A stretch of DNA of 64,000 nt from Sulfuritalea sp. (GTDB lineage Bacteria > Pseudomonadota > Gammaproteobacteria > Burkholderiales > Rhodocyclaceae), in NCBI GenBank assembly GCA_022842325.1, contig JALHPU010000003.1, forward strand, positions 124,001-188,000. Direction: 5' to 3'. Below the pieces are notes generated by a model that made no database searches, was not told the origin of the DNA, and saw nothing but the letters and a program-made list of their open reading frames with translations. The position numbers and the translations under genes are program-made. Shown here piece by piece: positions 56,762 through 64,000 of this stretch; position 1 is the first letter of the stretch, and every line of letters starts with the position of its first letter.

Positions 56762-58480
56762 ATGCACTCGAACCTGCTCTGGATCCTGCTTCTGCTGAGC
56801 GCCGCGGTCGGCGCCGTCGCCGTCGCGCGCCGCTTCAAGCTGCCCTCGATGCTGGCCTACCTGGTGATCGGCATCGCGCTGGGGCCGCACGGCATGGCGC
56901 GGCTGACGGAAAGCGCCGAGGTGGACAGTTTTGCCGAGTTCGGCATCGTCTTCCTGATGTTTTCGATCGGCCTCGAATTCAGCCTGAAACGCCTGCAGGC
57001 GATGCGCGCGCTGGTGTTCGGCTTTGGCTCGGCGCAGATGGCATTGACCGCACTGGGCACCGGCCTGGTGACGGCGCTGGCCTACGATCAAAGCTGGCGC
57101 AGCGGCATTGCGGTGGGGCTGGCGGTGGCGATGTCGTCGACCGCGATCGTCGCCCGCTTGCTCTCCGAACGCTTCGAACTGCACTCGCGTTCCGGGCGGC
57201 AAACCATGGGCGTGCTGCTGTTCCAGGATCTCGCCGTGGCGCCCTGCCTGATCCTGCTGCCGGCGCTGGCCGCCTCGGGCGACGATCTGCTGCGCTCGCT
57301 GGCGATCGCCGCGGCGCAGGCGGTCGCGGTTCTGGCACTGTTGATCTGGCTCGGCCAAAAGCTGATGGGGCGCATTCTGGATGCCGCCGCGCAGTACAAA
57401 TCCAATGAACTGCTGGTGCTGACCACCTTGTGGATCGTCGTCGGCCTGTCCTTCCTGACTGCCCAGAGCGGATTGTCCCTGGCGCTCGGCGCCTTCGTCG
57501 GCGGCATGCTGATTTCGGAGACCGCCTATCGTCACCATGTCGAAGCCGACATCCGGCCATTCCGCGACATCCTGCTCGGACTGTTCTTCGTCACCGTCGG
57601 CATGATGCTGGACCTCCAGTACGTGCTGGCCAATGTGCACAAGCTGGCGCTGGCCGTAGCGCTGCTGATCGGCGGCAAGGCGGTGGTGATGCTGATTATC
57701 ACGCGCGTGGCGAAAACCCCGCTGGTCACCAGCTTGCGCACCGCAGCGCAACTGGCGCAGGCCGGCGAGTTCGGCCTGGTCCTGATCCAGCTTGCGTACC
57801 AGCTGCAGCTGGTCAGCATCGGCGTGTTCCAGATCACGCTGTCGGCCATGCTGTTATCGATGTTCATCGCGCCCTTCCTGATCGACCGCGCGGCGCGGCT
57901 GTCCGGCGACCTGGGCCGCGGCGACTGGGCGCACAAGGCCGCCGTGATCCACGATATCGCCGTGCATAGCCTCGATCTCGGTCAGCACGTGGTGATCTGC
58001 GGTTACGGCCGGACCGGCAGCCGCATCGCGGAATTCCTCGATATCGAGGGCGTTCCCTTCATCGCCCTCGATGTGGATCCGCAACGCATCGCCGAAGCCC
58101 GCGCGCAGGGCATCAACGTCGTCTTCGGCAATGCCGACCGGCCCGAGGTGCTGCAGGCTGCAGGGGTTTCGCGGGCCCGCGCGGTGGTCATCAGCTACCC
58201 CGACGCCCACTCGGCCGAGCGCGTGGTACGCATCGTGCGCAGCACCCAGCCGGCCATTCCCATCGTGGTGCGCACCACCGACGACAAGGATGTCGCCCGG
58301 CTCAAGGCCGCCGGCGCCACCGAGGTGATTCCCGAGGTGCTCGAAAGCAGCCTGCTGATCGCCGCCGAAACCCTGGTCCAGGCCGGCATCCCGATGCAGA
58401 ACGCGATCCAGCATGTACGTTCGGTACGGGCCGAGCGCTATGCCTCGCTGCGGGATTTCTACAAGGCGCCAAAGAAGTAG
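56762..58480 (+). CDS. Kef-type K+ (or cation):proton antiporter with RCK domain
   Basis: This 572-residue CPA2 protein has about twelve membrane helices, with family motifs FKLPSMLAYLVIGIALGPHG, FGIVFLMFSIGLEFSLKRL and AVAMSSTAIVARLLSER. A C-terminal RCK/TrkA-N domain at about 405-540 follows (HVVICGYGRTGSRIAEFLDIEGVPFIALDVDPQRI, a Rossmann NAD-binding loop). It most resembles YbaL/KefB-like exchangers; no KefF/KefG ancillary gene is nearby. The ATG at 56762 was chosen because the earlier frame has no family resemblance. It is divergent from the DUF1538 operon, with 85 bases between them that may hold a shared regulatory region. Confidence 0.92.
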   Translation: MHSNLLWILLLLSAAVGAVAVARRFKLPSMLAYLVIGIALGPHGMARLTESAEVDSFAEFGIVFLMFSIGLEFSLKRLQAMRALVFGFGSAQMALTALGTGLVTALAYDQSWRSGIAVGLAVAMSSTAIVARLLSERFELHSRSGRQTMGVLLFQDLAVAPCLILLPALAASGDDLLRSLAIAAAQAVAVLALLIWLGQKLMGRILDAAAQYKSNELLVLTTLWIVVGLSFLTAQSGLSLALGAFVGGMLISETAYRHHVEADIRPFRDILLGLFFVTVGMMLDLQYVLANVHKLALAVALLIGGKAVVMLIITRVAKTPLVTSLRTAAQLAQAGEFGLVLIQLAYQLQLVSIGVFQITLSAMLLSMFIAPFLIDRAARLSGDLGRGDWAHKAAVIHDIAVHSLDLGQHVVICGYGRTGSRIAEFLDIEGVPFIALDVDPQRIAEARAQGINVVFGNADRPEVLQAAGVSRARAVVISYPDAHSAERVVRIVRSTQPAIPIVVRTTDDKDVARLKAAGATEVIPEVLESSLLIAAETLVQAGIPMQNAIQHVRSVRAERYASLRDFYKAPKK

Positions 58481-58564
58481 CGGGCCCGGTCGCACCCGTC
58501 CGGCGATGCCCCATGCCGATCCGGCAATCGGCTCGGGCAGACCGGCGCAAGCAGTCAACAATCA

Positions 58565-58588
58565 CCGTAGCGCCAGCGCCGACTTTCT
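58565..58588 (+). repeat. dispersed 24-bp motif, copy 12 (intergenic)
   Basis: CCGTAGCGCC followed by AGCGCCGACTTTCT. It is the closest match to the consensus and lies in non-coding DNA between the Kef-type gene and the PAS-GGDEF-EAL gene. The intergenic region 58481-58805 otherwise holds the FNR-like box and no gene I can support. Confidence 0.65.
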
Positions 58589-58703
58589 GCCTGGCCAGCG
58601 CGGCGGCCCGGGGTTTTCCATGGCCGGCCGGATTCCGAACCGCAGGGCGGAATACCGGACCGCAACCGTTCTGCGGTACGGCGACAATACCCTTTTGGCA
58701 TAA

Positions 58704-58717
58704 ATGATGTATATCAA
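58704..58717 (+). promoter_or_regulatory. FNR/CRP-family-like operator upstream of the GGDEF-EAL gene
   Basis: ATGAT-GTAT-ATCAA matches the FNR/DNR consensus TTGAT-N4-ATCAA at nine of ten positions. It lies about 88 bases before the start codon. A class II activator position would put the transcription start near 58752, with a weak -10 such as GATAAG at 58730-58735. Confidence 0.5.
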
Positions 58718-58805
58718 TCAAATTGCATCGATAAGGTCTTAACATGGCAGCCCGACACCCCGCCCCTATTACAAAAGCCATAGCTTGTCTGACAACACGA
58801 TCGTC

Positions 58806-61700
58806 ATGCCCGATACACTCACCCTGGAAGCCGGCAGAAGCGTAGCCGTCACGCAGCAGGACCTGCTCAACAAGATCATCCAGGGCTCGCCGGTACCGAC
58901 CTTCGTCATCGACCGCGAACACCGCGTGACGCACTGGAACCGCGCCTGCGAGGTGGTGCTGCATTATCCGGCGGCAAGCATGATCGGCAGCCACGACCAA
59001 TGGCGCCCCTTCTATGCGCGGCGCCGGCCCGTGATGGCCGACTTGCTGGTATCCGGGCATATCGATGAAGTGGCGACCTTCTACGAAGGCAAATTCCGTC
59101 ATTCGACACTTATCCCGGGATCCTACGAGGCCGAGGATTTCTTTCCGCACCTGGGCGCGGGCGGCACCTGGCTGTATTTCACGGCGGCACCGCTGTTCGA
59201 CGCCGCCGGTTCCATGATCGGCGCCATCGAAACCCTGCAGGACATCACCCTGCGCAAGCGTGCCGATGAAGCCCTGCAGCAGGAACACGAAAAGCAGCGC
59301 GCCATCATCGAGCACTTCCCCTGCGGCATCACGCTGGTTGACGAGCAGCTGCGCGTGACCCGCTACAACGAACAGTTCCGCCGCCTGATAGGACTTCCTG
59401 ACGAGATATTCGCCGACGGCACGCCGGATCTGCAGACCATCCTGCGCACCGCGGCCAATCGCGGCGAACTGGGCGCCGGTGACGCCGATGCCCGGTTCGC
59501 CACGGCCATGGAACAGCTCAACCAGCGCCAGCCCTACAGCCTCGAATACCAGCGCACCGACGGCACGGTGCTCGAGATACAGCGCTCGCCGCTGCCGGAC
59601 GGCGGTTTCGTCACCTCCTACACCGACATCACCGAGCGCAAGCGCATCATGGTGCGCATGGCCTCGCTGCTCGACGAGCAGCGCCTGATTTTCGACAACG
59701 CCCATGTCGGCATCGCCCTGATCCGCAGTCGCGTCTTTCTCAACTGCAACCGCCGCGTCGCGGAGATTTTCGGCTTCGATCGACCCGAGCAATTGTTCGG
59801 CAAAAGTACCAGCGTGATCTTCCCGTCGCGCGAGGACTGGCTGGCCGAAGGCGAGCTGGCCTACCGCGAGCTGGTGGAGCGCGGTTACTGCGACCGCGTG
59901 ATTCGCCACCGGCGGCGCGATGGCGAATTCATCTGGTGCGAAGTCTCGGGCCGGCCGCTCGACCCCGCAGCGCCGCAGGACGGATCGATCTGGGTCTATA
60001 CCGACATCAGCGAGCGCAAACGCCACGAGGCGGAACTGCACTTGGCCGATACGGTATTCGCCAATACCCTCGAAGCCCTGATGATCACCGACAAGTGCGG
60101 AGTGATCGTCCGCGTCAATCACGCGTTCACCGAGATCACCGGCTACAGCCCGGAGGAAGTCATCGGCCAGACGCCGCGCATCATGAAGTCGGGACGCCAC
60201 GGCGCGGACTTCTACCGCACGATGTGGCAAACGGTCCTCGAGCAGGGTTCCTGGGAAGGCGAGGTCTGGGACAAGCGCAAGAACGGCGATATCTATCCGA
60301 AGTGGCTGACCATCACCGCGACCCGCGACGGAACGGGGGAAGTAAGGAATTTCGTCGGCTGCTTCTCGGATATCTCGCTGCGCAAGGCCACCGAAGAAAA
60401 GATCCAGTATCTTGCCCACCATGATCCGCTGACCGGCCTGCCCAATCAACTGCTGCTGCGTGACCGCTTCAGCCAGATGCGCGACCTGCACAAACGTTCG
60501 GGCAAGCGCATGGCCTTCATCTACCTCGATCTCGATCACTTCAAGCGCATCAACGACTCGCTCGGCCACCCGGTGGGCGATGGGTTGCTGATCGCCACGG
60601 TGGGTAGGCTGCGGACCTGTCTGCGGGATTCCGATACGCTGAGCCGGCAGGGCGGCGATGAATTCATTCTGCTGCTGGGCGAGGTCGACGGCCCGGAAGC
60701 CGTGGCGCGGATCGCCAACAAGATCCAGGCCAGCCTGACCCATCCGTTCGACATCGACGTGCACAGCCTGACCACCTCGGCCTCGCTCGGAATTGCCCTG
60801 TCGCCGGACGATGGCACCGACTTCGACACCCTGATGCAGAAGGCCGATACCGCGATGTATCACGCCAAGGAGTCCGGCCGGCAGACCTTCAGCTTCTTCT
60901 CGGACGAGATGAACCAGCGCGCCACGCACCGGCTCAGCCTGACCAATCGCCTGCGCCGCGCCATCGAGCGGCAGGAACTGGCGCTGTCCTTCCAGCCCCA
61001 GGTGTATGCCGATTCGCGGCACATCTTCGGTGCCGAGGCGCTGTTGCGCTGGAACCTGGACGACGGCAGCAGCATTTCCCCGACCGAGTTCATTCCGCTG
61101 GCCGAAGAGTCCGGCCTGATCATTCCGATCGGCGAGTGGGCCCTGGCGGAAGCCTGTCGGCAAGCCAGGCGCTGGCGCGATGGCGGCAACAACTGGAAAA
61201 TTGCCGTCAATGTCTCGGGCATCCAGGTGTTCCGTACCGACCTGGTCGACCTGGTGCGACGCCACACGGGCGACGCAGGAATTTCCCCGCAGCAGATCGA
61301 GATCGAACTCACCGAATCCACCCTGATGGAAGACAGCGACACCTTGCGCGAGGTGATCGCCGACCTGAAGGCGATCGGTTGCTCGGTGGCGATCGACGAT
61401 TTCGGCACCGGCTATTCGAGCCTGTCCTACCTGACGCGCTTCAGCGTCGACAAGCTCAAGATCGACCGCTCCTTCATCGCCGACATGAACCGCGAGGGTG
61501 CCGGCGATGCCCTGTCCCAGGCGGTCATCGGCATTGCGCGCTCGCTGAAACTGCGCACGATTGCCGAGGGTGTGGAAACCCTCGAACAGCTGGACTCGGT
61601 CCAGCGCTACGGCTGCAACGAAATTCAGGGCAATTATTTCAGCCGCCCGCTGGCTGCGGACGCCTTCGAAAACTTCGCCAGGGAACACCGGGCGCACTGA
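58806..61700 (+). CDS. multi-PAS GGDEF-EAL c-di-GMP signalling protein
   Basis: This 964-residue protein has four PAS-like domains (about 20-150, 165-285, 290-410 and 415-535). A GGDEF domain with RQGGDEFILLL near 616 follows, then an EAL domain with GAEALLRW near 742, ELTESTLMEDS and DDFGTGYSSLSYL. Both active sites look complete. The first PAS is followed by a long loop (QWRPFYARRRPVMADLLVSG), as in the PAS_4 type. No membrane helix is seen. The ATG at 58806 is preferred to a TTG at 58785. The preceding FNR-like box suggests oxygen or NO control of c-di-GMP turnover (inference). Confidence 0.93.
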   Translation: MPDTLTLEAGRSVAVTQQDLLNKIIQGSPVPTFVIDREHRVTHWNRACEVVLHYPAASMIGSHDQWRPFYARRRPVMADLLVSGHIDEVATFYEGKFRHSTLIPGSYEAEDFFPHLGAGGTWLYFTAAPLFDAAGSMIGAIETLQDITLRKRADEALQQEHEKQRAIIEHFPCGITLVDEQLRVTRYNEQFRRLIGLPDEIFADGTPDLQTILRTAANRGELGAGDADARFATAMEQLNQRQPYSLEYQRTDGTVLEIQRSPLPDGGFVTSYTDITERKRIMVRMASLLDEQRLIFDNAHVGIALIRSRVFLNCNRRVAEIFGFDRPEQLFGKSTSVIFPSREDWLAEGELAYRELVERGYCDRVIRHRRRDGEFIWCEVSGRPLDPAAPQDGSIWVYTDISERKRHEAELHLADTVFANTLEALMITDKCGVIVRVNHAFTEITGYSPEEVIGQTPRIMKSGRHGADFYRTMWQTVLEQGSWEGEVWDKRKNGDIYPKWLTITATRDGTGEVRNFVGCFSDISLRKATEEKIQYLAHHDPLTGLPNQLLLRDRFSQMRDLHKRSGKRMAFIYLDLDHFKRINDSLGHPVGDGLLIATVGRLRTCLRDSDTLSRQGGDEFILLLGEVDGPEAVARIANKIQASLTHPFDIDVHSLTTSASLGIALSPDDGTDFDTLMQKADTAMYHAKESGRQTFSFFSDEMNQRATHRLSLTNRLRRAIERQELALSFQPQVYADSRHIFGAEALLRWNLDDGSSISPTEFIPLAEESGLIIPIGEWALAEACRQARRWRDGGNNWKIAVNVSGIQVFRTDLVDLVRRHTGDAGISPQQIEIELTESTLMEDSDTLREVIADLKAIGCSVAIDDFGTGYSSLSYLTRFSVDKLKIDRSFIADMNREGAGDALSQAVIGIARSLKLRTIAEGVETLEQLDSVQRYGCNEIQGNYFSRPLAADAFENFAREHRAH

Positions 61701-61754
61701 CCGAGCAAGCCCTGCGTTTGGCGCAGTTGTCCCGCTTCATTGCATAATCGGCCG

Positions 61755-64000
<2,246 letters not shown>

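Noticed and set aside
56806-56830. Further copy of the dispersed motif at the start of the Kef-type gene (GGTCGGCGCCGTCGCC)
   Set aside because: The A/AGTC entry and the distal ACGG are missing; it fits ordinary Val-Gly-Ala-Val coding.
59471-59495. Further copy in the GGDEF-EAL gene (CTGGGCGCCGGTGACGCC)
   Set aside because: Resembles the sense consensus but lacks GTCGGC, so it was not counted.
58302-61697. Antisense frame of over 1100 codons opposite the GGDEF-EAL gene
   Set aside because: No domain is recognisable, while the plus-strand frame shows complete GGDEF and EAL signatures.

Overview
The window is about 64 kb of GC-rich chromosome from a betaproteobacterium. Gene content and order best fit the Rhodocyclales or a neighbouring order (inferred from synteny and protein style; no 16S or tRNA gene is present to confirm it). 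Nearly every gene is core, the coding density is high, and many neighbours share ATGA or GTGA stop/start overlaps, so most of the minus strand reads as long co-transcribed runs.

Layout. 0.07-1.3 kb: two tiny membrane ORFs separated by an in-frame stop, then a VapBC-type toxin-antitoxin pair. 1.4-10.3 kb: glnE, divergent from yhdP, a nitrilase-family amidase and tldD. 10.3-10.5 kb: a tandem palindromic repeat. 10.5-17.2 kb (minus): a cNMP-binding diguanylate cyclase, a MoaB/CinA-like protein, an EI24/CysZ-like membrane protein, hrpA and crcB. 17.2-23.1 kb: glnS, a PAS-GGDEF-EAL protein and fbp. 23.1-31.9 kb (minus): a class II aldolase and mtnA (5-deoxypentose / methylthioribose-phosphate salvage), secA, an M23 peptidase at the place of secM, dciA (plus strand), lpxC and ftsZ. 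30.7-48.5 kb: the complete dcw cluster mraZ-rsmH-ftsL-ftsI-murE-murF-mraY-murD-ftsW-murG-murC-murB-ddl-ftsQ-ftsA-ftsZ, followed by lpxC. It has a recognisable MraZ operator and promoter upstream. 48.9-58.5 kb: psd, then an ion-homeostasis block with a CPA2 antiporter, htpX, an NhaD-type antiporter, a universal stress protein, two PII-like proteins with a double DUF1538 transporter, and a Kef-type transporter with an RCK domain. 58.8-64 kb: a second PAS-GGDEF-EAL protein behind an FNR-like box, and a P-type cation ATPase cut by the window end.

The most unusual signal is a dispersed, oriented DNA motif of about 24 bp. It has CCGT, three variable bases, then GCCRGCGCCGACT and a YTYG-like tail. 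It occurs 13 times (about once per 5 kb), in coding and intergenic DNA and in all three reading frames, and 10 of the 11 genic copies have the same orientation relative to their gene. This resembles the behaviour of DNA uptake sequences or another chromosome-wide recognition word. I know of no description of it. Separately, GC-rich hairpin repeats have been absorbed into reading frames, giving an internal insertion in MtnA and C-terminal tails on FtsQ and RsmH.

How the genes work together: the central block builds lipid II and the divisome (Mur, MraY, MurG, FtsW/I/L/Q/A/Z), with LpxC, YhdP and Psd serving the envelope and SecA exporting envelope proteins. The flanks hold c-di-GMP signalling enzymes (three GGDEF proteins) and monovalent-cation/proton transport.
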